DNA from: Bacteriovoracaceae bacterium
GTDB taxonomy: Bacteria; Bdellovibrionota; Bacteriovoracia; Bacteriovoracales; Bacteriovoracaceae
Direction of reading: 5' to 3'
NCBI GenBank assembly: GCA_016784965.1
Contig: JADHTQ010000017.1
Coordinates: 1-64,000 of the forward strand
Length of the DNA: 64,000 bases
The notes under the pieces were generated by a model, which was not told the origin of the DNA, did not search any database, and saw only the letters and a program-made list of their open reading frames with translations. This document shows, in pieces, positions 35,684 through 44,968 of this stretch. Position 1 is the first letter of the stretch. Each line of letters opens with the position of its first letter. The translations under genes and the position numbers were made by a program.

Positions 35684-36205
35684 CTACTTTTTCTTCTTAA
35701 ATGGGTGCTTTTTATCGTATGCTTTAATGACACTAGCTGTGAGGTCTTTTTTATTTTTTGCATAGAGGACCGGTGTAGCACTTATCTCAAAGGTCATATC
35801 CACACCTTGTTTTTTCGAGATCGCTTCAATGACTGAATTGACTTTAACAAGAAGTGGTCTTTTATATTTTTCTTCCAAGCTTTGCATCTCTTTTTGATAG
35901 CTCATAGATTGTTGTTGGATTTTAATCATCAACTCTTGGAGCTTAGTTTGCTTTTGTTGCTTGGCCTTTTCGCTCATCACTAAACTTTGTTTTTTATACT
36001 CTTCTTGAAGCTTTTTGATTTTTTTCTCTTCGGCCTTTAGAAGCTTTTGCTTTCCTTCAAAAAAGACTTCTAGTTTACTTTTAATATTTTTTCCCTCTGC
36101 AACTGTGGTGATCACCTTTCTCATATCCACAGTACCAATGGTGATTTTGGCAAATACTGGTAATACAAAGAAAAAACTTAAAATTACTATAATACCTTTG
36201 TTCAT
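35684..36205 (-). CDS. skp: OmpH/Skp-type periplasmic chaperone
   Basis: A 173-residue Skp-like protein with a signal peptide (core 3-15, cut near VFAKI). The mature protein starts TIGTVDMRKVITTVAEGKN and continues with a long coiled-coil of Lys, Glu and Gln (for example EEKKIKKLQEEYKKQ), typical of the Skp tentacles, and a positively charged C-terminus. It carries unfolded outer-membrane proteins to the BAM complex. It lies 23 bases after bamA. The start has GGGAG upstream. Confidence 0.88.
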   Translation of the reverse strand: MNKGIIVILSFFFVLPVFAKITIGTVDMRKVITTVAEGKNIKSKLEVFFEGKQKLLKAEEKKIKKLQEEYKKQSLVMSEKAKQQKQTKLQELMIKIQQQSMSYQKEMQSLEEKYKRPLLVKVNSVIEAISKKQGVDMTFEISATPVLYAKNKKDLTASVIKAYDKKHPFKKKK

Positions 36206-36228
36206 AAATACTCCCTATCTACAATTTT

Positions 36229-38547
36229 TTAAAAAAGTTGTCCTATATCAAAATTAAAATTGCTTCCTTGCTTACTATCTTTACCAATTGGCCACCCCAG
36301 CTCAAAGCGCAGTACACCAATTGGTGAAAACCAGCGGAATCCAATTCCATAATCAGCTTTTAATGAATAGTCATCATTTTTTCCCATGTATTTATCATAC
36401 ACATTTCCCATGTCGAAAAATACTACCCATTTAAGGCCTGCTTCTCTGGCCAGTGGATGCTCAAGCTCTAAAGCGGCAAAAGTGGTAAATAATCCACCGG
36501 TATGAAAGGTTCTATTTAAAGTAGAGCCATCATCTTGGGTAACGGCTACCGTTTTGGTCGGTCCAATAGTGTTGTGCAAATAACCTCTGAGGTTTCTAGA
36601 TCCACCTAGTAAATACTTTTCATTTCGTGGAATCTCTTGTCCACCAATTTTATCAAGCTTGCCAAAAAATAACCTCGATCTAAATATCAAATCGCCATAG
36701 ACCCTATAAAAATAGCGGCCTTCTAGCTCATACCTCTGCCACTTCTTTTTCCCACCAAGTCCTGTATACTCATAGGAAGCACTGAAATACCCACCTTTAC
36801 TCGGTTCAAAACGATTATCTCGCTTATCAAATACAACAGAAGTCCGCACAGTGGAAGCCGTTCCATTTTCTAGCTCAAGGTCTAGTGTTTCATCTTTTTC
36901 TTTAGTGATCTTGGTATCTTCAAATTTATAGCTAACATACATCCTGGTATATTCAAAAATGGGGTGTCCCACCCGCAAACCTGCTCCCTTTTTTTCGTAC
37001 TCATAGGAATCAGAGATAGAACTTTCACTTCTGTATAGATCAACTCCTGCCGACCACTTGCTATCAAACAGATAAGGCTCGGTAAAACTAATCGTAAACT
37101 CATTGCTTTGTTTTGACAGTTTAAAACTAAGTTTCAGGTTTTGTCCCCGTCCCATAAAGTTGATCTGAGCAATAGATGCTTGCAAAAATCCTTTACTGGC
37201 AGAAGAGTAACCGGCCCCCATTGAAAGCTGTCCCGTACTTCGCTCCTCAACAGAAATTTCAATATCGAGCAAATCATCGCGATCTTCTCTTGTAATCGTT
37301 TTAAAAGTAATGCTTCCTGGTGTAAAAAAGCCCAAACGCGCAACGTTTTCCTTTGAACGTCTAAGATCTGTACCGTTGAATTTGGTTCCTTCTTGAATTT
37401 TTAACTCTCTTCTAATTACCTTGTCTCTGGTCTTGGTGTTTCCTTTAATGTCAATTCTTCCAAAATAGGCGATTTTGCCCTTTTCAAAAGAAAACTCCAC
37501 GTCGACCTTGTTTTCACCGGGAATTACACTGAGAGTTCTTAAAACATTTGCAAAGGCATAGCCCTTGTCCTGATACATCTCAGTTAGAAGCTGAATGTCT
37601 TTTCTTAGGGACTCTTCAGAGTAAGTATTGCCGGTCTTAAGAGATATTTTTTTGGCAAGCTTATTCTCATCAAAAAGTACCTCTCCTTGAAAGGTAATAT
37701 TATTTACAGAAAAACGCGGGCCTTCATTTATTTTTAAAGTAATAAAAACCCACTTTCTATCCTCAGAGATGGTAATCTCAGGTGTCCCCAAGTTGGCCTG
37801 CAAGTATCCTTTAGTTTTATAAAAATACTTAATCATCTCCATATCGGCCTGGAAATGAAATTCTTTGAAATTTCCTGAACCGGACATAAAAGAAAGAAAG
37901 CCCTCCTCGCTCGTTCCTCGCATTATGCCCTTTAGCTGATCATCACTAAATACACGATTGCCCAAGAAGATGATTTTTTTAACCTTAACCTTATCAAACT
38001 CTCGCACTGTAAAAACCAACTCAATATTCTCATCGTTAATTTTTTTAACTTTAAAACTCACTTGGGCCAGATAGAAACCTTTGTCTTCGTAATGCTTTTG
38101 CAGAGTTTCAACATCGGACTTAACATCACTAATATTTAAAATAGCAAACTCTTGGCTCTTCATCTCAGCGGTTAAGTCTTCTTCGTCAATTTCATCGTTG
38201 CCCAAAATGGTAATCTTAGAAATAATTGGTCTTTCTTTAACTTTTATAACTAAATAATTTTTCCCCTGTTTTTGCTCGTGATGGGCAGAAACTGAATCAA
38301 AATACTTCATGCTATATATGCGCTCAAGATCCTCTTTGAGTGTATAGTTATCGACTACCATCCCCTCTTTTAAAGCAATTTTTTCTACAATCGCCTCTTT
38401 TTCGACCTTTTTAATTCCATCAATTTTTAAAATATCAATTTTGAAATAGTCGACCTTAGGCCCCAAATCTAGCGATGCGTACCCATCAATGTAAGAGACA
38501 AAAAATAGTACCCATATAATTAGGGCCCGTGCCCTCACAATATTCAT
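36229..38547 (-). CDS. bamA: Outer-membrane assembly factor BamA
   Basis: BamA inserts beta-barrel proteins in the outer membrane. The 772-residue protein has a signal peptide, POTRA domains (the fifth about 355-432 with GRIDIKGNTKTRDKVIRRE) and a C-terminal beta-barrel from about 435 that ends in a final Phe (DIGQLF), as expected for outer-membrane proteins. NEKYLLGGSRNLRGY and later GVLRFELGWPIG match the barrel. It is the first gene of the lipid A operon. Confidence 0.96.
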   Translation of the reverse strand: MNIVRARALIIWVLFFVSYIDGYASLDLGPKVDYFKIDILKIDGIKKVEKEAIVEKIALKEGMVVDNYTLKEDLERIYSMKYFDSVSAHHEQKQGKNYLVIKVKERPIISKITILGNDEIDEEDLTAEMKSQEFAILNISDVKSDVETLQKHYEDKGFYLAQVSFKVKKINDENIELVFTVREFDKVKVKKIIFLGNRVFSDDQLKGIMRGTSEEGFLSFMSGSGNFKEFHFQADMEMIKYFYKTKGYLQANLGTPEITISEDRKWVFITLKINEGPRFSVNNITFQGEVLFDENKLAKKISLKTGNTYSEESLRKDIQLLTEMYQDKGYAFANVLRTLSVIPGENKVDVEFSFEKGKIAYFGRIDIKGNTKTRDKVIRRELKIQEGTKFNGTDLRRSKENVARLGFFTPGSITFKTITREDRDDLLDIEISVEERSTGQLSMGAGYSSASKGFLQASIAQINFMGRGQNLKLSFKLSKQSNEFTISFTEPYLFDSKWSAGVDLYRSESSISDSYEYEKKGAGLRVGHPIFEYTRMYVSYKFEDTKITKEKDETLDLELENGTASTVRTSVVFDKRDNRFEPSKGGYFSASYEYTGLGGKKKWQRYELEGRYFYRVYGDLIFRSRLFFGKLDKIGGQEIPRNEKYLLGGSRNLRGYLHNTIGPTKTVAVTQDDGSTLNRTFHTGGLFTTFAALELEHPLAREAGLKWVVFFDMGNVYDKYMGKNDDYSLKADYGIGFRWFSPIGVLRFELGWPIGKDSKQGSNFNFDIGQLF

Positions 38548-38680
38548 ATTAACAGTCCAAAAGAAGTTATAAAAACGTGTAAACGTTGAAAGAAAGTATC
38601 AATAATCTCACAATCTTACAATCCCAAAAATAAAAAAAGGAAGGAGATGCTCAATTATTGGAAGGCGTTACTTTGGATCA

Positions 38681-39187
38681 TCAACCAGTTAACTTATCAT
38701 TTTTGGATTGTTCAGTTGTGCTCCCTTTGATTTTTCTGGATGCTATAAATTGATTCACAGATTCAGGCAGCTCTTTGAAAAAATCTCTCTTTCTAAATTT
38801 AAGTTTTTCAAGGTCCTCAAGATTGTCAGAGTTGGTGGCCTTTTTTAAAAAATTATTCAAATGATATAGTGGACCTGCAACTCTATGAGAGAGAAAAAGA
38901 CTTGAAACCAACACAATGCAAAACACGATCATTCTAGAAACTACAAAAATATTATTTAGCAGACCGTGCTGTTCTTTGATCAACTGAAAGTAAATGTGCC
39001 CCTCTTCTAGACCTTTTTGCTTGCCAAATGCTACCAGTGAATTGAAAAAATAAATATCTGCTACATAAAATGACATGATGGAAAGTATTAACCCAAAAAT
39101 CATAAAGCCCATAAAACGCAACTGAAACGAGGGATTAATAAAAAAATTTCGCCTTCTTCCTAGGAGCTTTTCAATAATTTGAACCAT
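38681..39187 (-). CDS. Two-TM membrane protein with HAMP-like region
   Basis: A 168-residue inner-membrane protein. Two spans at about 25-50 and 84-102 enclose a short extracytoplasmic loop. The second span is followed by SHRVAGPLYHLNNFLKKA, which resembles the start of a HAMP linker, but the signalling domain that normally follows is missing; a short charged tail ends it. Possibly a sensor stub or regulator of a partner. Its stop is 133 bases before the bamA start on the same strand. Confidence 0.68.
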   Translation of the reverse strand: MVQIIEKLLGRRRNFFINPSFQLRFMGFMIFGLILSIMSFYVADIYFFNSLVAFGKQKGLEEGHIYFQLIKEQHGLLNNIFVVSRMIVFCIVLVSSLFLSHRVAGPLYHLNNFLKKATNSDNLEDLEKLKFRKRDFFKELPESVNQFIASRKIKGSTTEQSKNDKLTG

Positions 39188-39232
39188 ACCAATTCCTTTT
39201 AGTAAATTACAAACCCTTAACCTAAATACTCA

Positions 39233-40144
39233 TCATCTCTCGGGAAAAGATTTTAGATAGTTAATAAAAAATTCACGGCAAATCTCCACAATACGCAAGC
39301 TGTGATTTTTTTCTCGGTAGGTGAGATTTATTGTGTTGGCAAGCTGGGCCTTGGTTTCTAAATAACACAGCTCTTTTTTGGCCACACAATTGTCAACAAG
39401 GTAGCGCGGAACAATGGCCACCCCCACTCCCATTTTAACCATCTGAATAATGGTAGGTGTCTGGAGAACCCTAGCAGCAATAACCAGAGATTTGGGAATT
39501 TTATCAAAATGAAACTTAAACCAACTTTTTGTAATTGGAGCATCTTCTTTATAAACAATAAATTTTTCTACAACTAACTGATCAAATAATTCGTTTTGAT
39601 CCTTGTAGTCTTTAAAATGATTTGGTGGGCCAATTAGAGCAACATGTTCACAAAACACGGGCACTTGCTTGATATCATTGCTAAATGTTACGTAAGGATC
39701 GGTAAAGGCAAAATCTAAGTTATCCTCTAGCAACATCGCCTCAAGCTCCTGAGGGTTACCATGCTCAATTATAAATGTGATGTCGGGGTAATTTTTTTGA
39801 AACTCGGCCACAAGCTTTGAAATCATGGCAATTGAAAATCCTGAAGGGGTTCCAATCTTTATCGTTGCTTTAACTGCACCATCAATGTTTCTCAAGTTTT
39901 GCGCAAAGTTTTCCAAGGTCGCAAAGTACTCTTGTGTAGTTTTATATAACTCATGCCCTATACTCGTAGGTCGCAGCAACTTCTTGTCGCGACTAAAAAG
40001 TGTCGCACCAATTCTTTGCTCGAGAGCTTTTATGTGTTGGCTCACACCTGACTGAGTAATATAGAGCTTCTTGGCCGCTTTTGTGGGGCTTTTTGTCTGA
40101 TAGACATAGTAAAAAACTTTCAATTTATTTAGATCAAAATCCAT
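39233..40144 (-). CDS. LysR-family transcriptional regulator
   Basis: A 303-residue LysR-type regulator. The winged helix-turn-helix is at 1-62 (LNKLKVFYYVYQTKSPTKAAKKLYITQSGVSQHIKALEQ), followed by a substrate-binding effector domain (KIGTPSGFS, DFAFTDPYVTF). Effector and targets cannot be read. It lies 45 bases upstream of the two-TM gene and 87 bases downstream of a secreted protein gene, all on the minus strand. Confidence 0.92.
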   Translation of the reverse strand: MDFDLNKLKVFYYVYQTKSPTKAAKKLYITQSGVSQHIKALEQRIGATLFSRDKKLLRPTSIGHELYKTTQEYFATLENFAQNLRNIDGAVKATIKIGTPSGFSIAMISKLVAEFQKNYPDITFIIEHGNPQELEAMLLEDNLDFAFTDPYVTFSNDIKQVPVFCEHVALIGPPNHFKDYKDQNELFDQLVVEKFIVYKEDAPITKSWFKFHFDKIPKSLVIAARVLQTPTIIQMVKMGVGVAIVPRYLVDNCVAKKELCYLETKAQLANTINLTYREKNHSLRIVEICREFFINYLKSFPER

Positions 40145-40231
40145 ACGCTATTATCCTATTAAATGAAACAAAATACAAAGAATTTGACCATAAATACTAA
40201 ATATTCTTTATTTTTGAAATATCTTTTATCA

Positions 40232-41068
40232 TTAGTATTGCCCGAAGCCAGTTACATTTGTCGAAAAGAAGTCATCATTATCATCATAATCTTCAACTTG
40301 TACCCGTTCATCTGGTCTAACTAATTCAATTGCTACATCACCAACAAAAGGAAACATTTTATAGATCTTAGTTACCGCTTTAAGTTTTGTATCATAAATT
40401 ATTTTTTTAGGGAGTGCTTCTTTAACATCATCAGAAGTGGGTGCAAGTGGAACTACTTTAATTTCAATCTCGCTACCTGATAATTTCTTTACATATTTAA
40501 TTTCGGCCTTGGCAATTGTCCGGTTAATTGCCACATATAGCGTCCGTGAAGGATTTTGAGGACTTAAATCCAGTGTTTTTATAAACAGAGGAATTGCTCC
40601 TGCATCGTAAATTAGATTATCCTGATCATTGTAATCGGGTTGTTGTTCATTGATATTGTGCAAGTCTACCCCAGATCCACCTTCAACAATTGAAATAATT
40701 GAAGCTCCTGAACTTTGATGAGATCTCTTGAACAAAAAGCGGTTATTCCCAATATGCTCAGTAGACTTACAATTTTCATCTGTTGGACTATCTGGTTTTT
40801 CACACTCAATGCTTTTTACTGGTGTCAGATTTAGGTTTGCATATGAAGAATATTCTAAAGAATAGGTGCCAAATCCCCAATCTGCCTTGATACTCGACGA
40901 AAGTAACTTCATCTTCTTACCTGCATGCTCTACATCTTGTACAGTCAAAACGGCTTCTGCCGATGCCCATAAAAGCCCTGCACGATAGGTATAAGTTTCA
41001 GTCACGGAGGCCTTTAACTGATAAGTGGCCAGCAATAAAGTTATACAAATTAATAGTCGCGCTTTGAT
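40232..41068 (-). CDS. Secreted protein, probable ATC start codon
   Basis: A protein of about 278 residues. From the in-frame TTG at 41035 it lacks most of a signal peptide, but reading back 11 codons to an ATC at 41068 gives (M)KARLLICITLLLATYQLKA followed by SVTET, a textbook signal peptide. GGGAG sits six bases before that ATC, the ideal distance, while no ATG, GTG or TTG occurs in frame between the upstream stop and the TTG. ATC is a rare but known start codon (as in infC). The mature part contains no family I recognise; it has Asp/Asn-rich C-terminal residues (DYDDNDDFF). Confidence 0.62.
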   Translation of the reverse strand: MKARLLICITLLLATYQLKASVTETYTYRAGLLWASAEAVLTVQDVEHAGKKMKLLSSSIKADWGFGTYSLEYSSYANLNLTPVKSIECEKPDSPTDENCKSTEHIGNNRFLFKRSHQSSGASIISIVEGGSGVDLHNINEQQPDYNDQDNLIYDAGAIPLFIKTLDLSPQNPSRTLYVAINRTIAKAEIKYVKKLSGSEIEIKVVPLAPTSDDVKEALPKKIIYDTKLKAVTKIYKMFPFVGDVAIELVRPDERVQVEDYDDNDDFFSTNVTGFGQY

Positions 41069-41198
41069 ACAAATCTCCCATCTAATTGATTTTATTATTT
41101 GATCTCATTATGCAAACAGTAATGTATACCACAAAATGCCCAAATCTCTAGACAAATTGACGCATCAAGCATTTTTTACATATTTCTCGGGGGCCCAA

Positions 41199-41260
41199 CA
41201 GAAACAGGAACAGAAACTGTTGCCGTTGCAGTTGCAGTTTTCAGTTTGGGTTGGACCGAA
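41199..41260. repeat. Imperfect inverted repeat with short direct repeats
   Basis: Between the secreted gene and scoB, CCAACAGAAACAGGAACAG at the left faces a sequence of the type CAGTTTTCAGTTTGGGTTGG at the right, with shared GTTGCAGTT units between. The arms pair only partly (CCAAC with GTTGG and AAACTG with CAGTTT). It might end scoB transcription or be a low-complexity relic. Nothing else was seen in the 240-base gap. Confidence 0.3.
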
Positions 41261-41312
41261 AGGGGAATTTTTTTATTGGCCAGAATGTCGCTTAGAAAAA
41301 AATATAAATTTA

Positions 41313-41972
41313 TTAATCAATTTGCATTTCAGGAATATCACCTTCAACAATAAGTGTTCCATCAGTTAGTTGTTGTATCTGCTCAACACTGACTCCGGGT
41401 GCTCTCTCAATTAAGTGAAACGCCTCATTTTTAATTTCCATAACACACAAATCGGTTACTACTTTTTTGATGCAACTAACTCCCGTTAAAGGAAGAGAGC
41501 ACTTTTTTAAGATCTTGGATTGCCCTTTTTTGCTGGCGTGTTGCATGGCCACTACAATATTTTGTGCTCCAGCAACTAGATCCATTGCTCCGCCCATTCC
41601 TTTGACAAGTTTTCCTGGGATCATAAAAGAAGCAATATTGCCGAGTTGGTCCACTTCAAACGCCCCTAAGACTGTAATATCTACATGTCCTCCCCGAATC
41701 ATGGCAAAACTTTCAGAGGATGAAAAAAATGCGGCCCCTGTATCTGCAGTAACAGTCTGTTTACCTGCATTGATCAAGTCAGCGTCAACGTCCTCTTCAG
41801 CTGGAAACTCTCCCATGCCAAGCAGACCATTTTCAGATTGGAGTACTACGTTTATCCCTTTGGGTATGTAGTTTGCTACCAGAGTTGGAATCCCAATTCC
41901 CAGATTTACATAATCTCCGTCTTTCATTTCTAGGGCAATTCTTTTTGCGATTTCTTCTCTTGTTAAGGCCAT
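41313..41972 (-). CDS. scoB: 3-Oxoacid CoA-transferase subunit B
   Basis: The beta subunit of succinyl-CoA:3-oxoacid CoA-transferase, which moves CoA from succinyl-CoA to acetoacetate or a similar acid. It has 219 residues. NLGIGIPTLVANYIPKG and LQSENGLLGMG with the catalytic Glu47 match the family. Together with scoA upstream it forms the heterodimer. The ATG has AAGAGAG upstream. Confidence 0.92.
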   Translation of the reverse strand: MALTREEIAKRIALEMKDGDYVNLGIGIPTLVANYIPKGINVVLQSENGLLGMGEFPAEEDVDADLINAGKQTVTADTGAAFFSSSESFAMIRGGHVDITVLGAFEVDQLGNIASFMIPGKLVKGMGGAMDLVAGAQNIVVAMQHASKKGQSKILKKCSLPLTGVSCIKKVVTDLCVMEIKNEAFHLIERAPGVSVEQIQQLTDGTLIVEGDIPEMQID

Positions 41973-42000
41973 ATATTTACTCTCTTAATGGGGTTTTTGG

Positions 42001-42696
42001 TTATTTAGTTGTTTTTTGTTCAATTCGTTTTTCAAAGGTTCCTTTAATCACTTTATTCACATAAATTCCAGGAGTGTGGATATAATCGGGATCTAGCTCT
42101 CCAGCAGGAACAATTTCTTCCACTTCCGCAATTGTGATTTTGCCTGCTGTTGCGATCATTGGATTAAAGTTCATAGCTGTTTTTCGATATATCAAATTCC
42201 CCATAGTATCCGCTTTCCATGCCTTTACAAAGGAGAAATCTGCTTTTAAACCTTTTTCCAAAAGGTACATCCGCCCATCAAATTCTTTGGTCTCTTTACC
42301 TTCGGCCACTGGAGTTCCATAACCTGTTGCTGTATAAAAACCTGGAATACCTGCCCCTCCGGCCCTTATTTGTTCTGCTAAAGTGCCTTGAGGTGTTAAG
42401 ATCACCTCCATTTCGCCAGAGAGAAATAATTTTTCAAATAATGCATTTTCACCGACGTATGATGCGATCATAGTCTTTATTTGTCGACTTTTTAGCCACA
42501 GGCCTAACCCAAAATCGTCTACTCCGGCATTATTTGAGATACAAGTTATACCCTTGATATCTGTTTCACTAACCTTTTTGATTAGACCTTCAGGAATTCC
42601 ACACAGTCCAAATCCCCCAACCATAATAGTCATATTGCTCTGTAAACCAGCGATGGCATCATCATAGCTTTTAATTACTTTGTTTATCTCAGACAC
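42001..42696 (-). CDS. scoA: 3-Oxoacid CoA-transferase subunit A
   Basis: The alpha subunit, 231 residues. GGFGLCGIPEGLI (27-39) and GAGIPGFYTATGYGTPVAEGK are family signatures. It starts at GTG 42696 with GGGAG upstream. It precedes scoB by 28 bases. The pair may feed acetoacetate or branched acids into the TCA cycle; the exact substrate cannot be read. Confidence 0.92.
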   Translation of the reverse strand: MSEINKVIKSYDDAIAGLQSNMTIMVGGFGLCGIPEGLIKKVSETDIKGITCISNNAGVDDFGLGLWLKSRQIKTMIASYVGENALFEKLFLSGEMEVILTPQGTLAEQIRAGGAGIPGFYTATGYGTPVAEGKETKEFDGRMYLLEKGLKADFSFVKAWKADTMGNLIYRKTAMNFNPMIATAGKITIAEVEEIVPAGELDPDYIHTPGIYVNKVIKGTFEKRIEQKTTK

Positions 42697-42795
42697 TTGA
42701 AATCTCCCATAAAATGTTGGATCAAATAATAAGTTGAATAAGTTATTAAATCAATAGATTTTTGATGATAAAAGATCGATGTTGCGCAGAAGAAT

Positions 42796-43275
42796 CTAGA
42801 TCTCAATACAGTTGGTTAGGATATCTACCTTATTGTTGAAATTAATAAGGCCTCCTTGATTTTTTGAGACTATGAGGTATCCTGAGTCACTGGTACGTCC
42901 ATTAATAGTACAACTTGTAGCTGTCCTGAGCATAATTCTTAAAATTCGTCCATGAGACATAAGGTCAATCAAATCTTGTTCAATCATAATGTTTCGATAG
43001 ACAGTCCCTTTATCATCTATAATGCTTAAGTTGCGAACGGCAACTTCATATTGATAGTCCATAAAACGCATGTACCTAGGACTCATTCTTATCTCTAGTC
43101 CGATAGATTTTCCAAAACATTTCATAATGGTCGTCTCATATTGAGTATCATTCCAAATACTTGGATACTCAGCTCGTTGAGCTTCACAAACATGATTTGA
43201 ATTTGCCTGAAGTTGAGTAAGTGATATCATAGAGAGGAAAATACACAGTACAATTGGTCTTATTTTATTCATCAA
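42796..43275 (-). CDS. Secreted protein of unknown function
   Basis: A 159-residue protein with a signal peptide (core about 8-20, cut near LQANSNHVC) and four further cysteine positions (MKCFG, SCTING, LTNCIEI). No family recognised. It is in a single-gene unit between the olefin cluster and scoAB. Confidence 0.65.
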   Translation of the reverse strand: MMNKIRPIVLCIFLSMISLTQLQANSNHVCEAQRAEYPSIWNDTQYETTIMKCFGKSIGLEIRMSPRYMRFMDYQYEVAVRNLSIIDDKGTVYRNIMIEQDLIDLMSHGRILRIMLRTATSCTINGRTSDSGYLIVSKNQGGLINFNNKVDILTNCIEI

Positions 43276-43321
43276 GTCCCCTTTTTATAAAAATTTATTG
43301 TTTATCCCTTACGCGATTTTG

Positions 43322-44968
43322 TCATACTTTGTCAAACAATTTGCGCAGCATTAGGCGGTCGATTTTAATGTTATGCCTAATATCTACGGGAAAATTTTTA
43401 TGATAGAAGTAATGCTTTATATCTTGGGTATGAGTGTACTTAGACGCCAAAATGCTCAACTCTTTTTCTAGTTGAGCTTTTTCATCGCCATGGGGCATTT
43501 TGTGATCAATCATCTCGATAACAACACCTACCTTATCAGTGCTTATTCCAATTAAAGCAGACCTTGCAACCTTGGGGTGTTGATTAAAAATTGCCTCACA
43601 TTGTACACTACAAAGCATTGCAGTATCGGTTTGTACTCGATGTGTTGCTCTTCCACAAAACCAAAGCTTACCACTTTCATCAAAATATCCCAGGTCTCCC
43701 ATGCGATGCCATATAACTATCCCATTTTCTGTCTGCTCATAAATTTTGGCCAGTTTGGTCTTTTCTGGCATTTTAAAATACTCTGGAGTGACGACATTGC
43801 CCGAAACAATAATTTCGCCAACCTCTCCCACGGATAGCTTGTCAATATCATCAAAGCAATCGATCTGTTTGTCAGACACTCTTATAATCAAGGCTTCGAT
43901 GGTAGGTACCGGTACTCCAATACAGGTGCCTTTGCCTTGCTCAGTATCTTCTTTTGTGTTTTGTAAAATATATTCACCAGAAATGTTTGACACCGGCAAA
44001 GATTCTGTAGCGCCATAGGGTGTGTAGGTGGTGCCATTTGGCAAAATCGTTTCAAATATCTGATGAAGATCAGTCGCTACTGGAGCTCCAAACATAACCA
44101 AATACTTCACACTGGGTAAAGTTACTTGGTTCTGTTTACAATAGTTTCCGACCACTTTCCAGATAGCAGGAGATCCAGCAATAAAAGTGCAGCTTTGATC
44201 TATGATATTTTGTACGATTCGCTGTGGCTTAACATTTGCGGGTTTGGCAGGATTCATATCGGGAATACAACTTTTCATCCCCATAGTTACAGTAAACAGG
44301 GAAAAAAGAGGAAAGCCTGGCAGATCAATCTCTGAGTCATTAAGGGAAAATAGCTCTTGCAAGATATCAATCTGAGCATTAAAAATTTTATGGGTATAAA
44401 CTACACCTTTTGGTACCCCAGTGCCACCAGAGGTAAATAAGATCGCCGCCACATCACCTTCTTCAACCTCATGACAAATATGTTGCGACTCACCTGTTTT
44501 AAAACCTGCAATTAGTGCTTTTAAACTATGAGTGTTTGTTAGTGGCAACTTACAGGTTGAAACAAAAATCTTGATAGATTTAAATTGTTCTTTAAAAAAA
44601 CTCTTTATAATGTGAACAATCGGTTCAGCAATTAAAATGTCCGGTTCTACCTGTGAAATGGCATTTAAAAGATTCTTTCGCCCCATCCCCGGATCGATTA
44701 AAACGGGAATAACCCCCAACTTAAACAGAGCAAAAACAATGGCCGTAAAATCTAGGCAAGGTCTAATAAAAAGTAGAGTCTTGTGCCCTTTTTTCATCCC
44801 AAGACTGGAAAATTTTTGTGCATAATGATTGGATTTTGCCTCTAATTGCTCAAAGGTTAGATGAAGGTATTGATATTTTAAAGTAAATTTGCTCTTTTGG
44901 GGAAAGCTGATTGCTTGTTTATGGGGAGTCTTTTTGGCAATGCTAGTTAGCCTGTTGGCTATATTCAT
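43322..44968 (-). CDS. oleC: OleC, beta-lactone synthetase (AMP-binding)
   Basis: OleC activates the beta-hydroxy acid made in head-to-head hydrocarbon synthesis with ATP and closes it to a beta-lactone. The 548-residue protein is an ANL-superfamily adenylating enzyme: P-loop LFTSGGTGVPKG (177-188), the ATES motif in TPYGATESLP, and GDLGYFDESGKLWFCGRATHRVQ, which closely resembles OleC proteins. The start is an ATG that overlaps the oleB stop as ATGA. Other ANL ligases (acyl-CoA synthetases) share the fold, but the order oleA-oleB-oleC makes OleC the best call. Confidence 0.87.
   Translation of the reverse strand: MNIANRLTSIAKKTPHKQAISFPQKSKFTLKYQYLHLTFEQLEAKSNHYAQKFSSLGMKKGHKTLLFIRPCLDFTAIVFALFKLGVIPVLIDPGMGRKNLLNAISQVEPDILIAEPIVHIIKSFFKEQFKSIKIFVSTCKLPLTNTHSLKALIAGFKTGESQHICHEVEEGDVAAILFTSGGTGVPKGVVYTHKIFNAQIDILQELFSLNDSEIDLPGFPLFSLFTVTMGMKSCIPDMNPAKPANVKPQRIVQNIIDQSCTFIAGSPAIWKVVGNYCKQNQVTLPSVKYLVMFGAPVATDLHQIFETILPNGTTYTPYGATESLPVSNISGEYILQNTKEDTEQGKGTCIGVPVPTIEALIIRVSDKQIDCFDDIDKLSVGEVGEIIVSGNVVTPEYFKMPEKTKLAKIYEQTENGIVIWHRMGDLGYFDESGKLWFCGRATHRVQTDTAMLCSVQCEAIFNQHPKVARSALIGISTDKVGVVIEMIDHKMPHGDEKAQLEKELSILASKYTHTQDIKHYFYHKNFPVDIRHNIKIDRLMLRKLFDKV

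Noticed and set aside
41136-41369. A 77-residue plus-strand frame between two minus-strand genes
   Set aside because: It runs into scoB on the other strand, has no ribosome site and is rich in low-complexity sequence.
43322-44968. OleC considered as the missing MenE ligase
   Set aside because: Its C-terminal motif matches OleC, and it is co-translated with an OleB having an Asp nucleophile.
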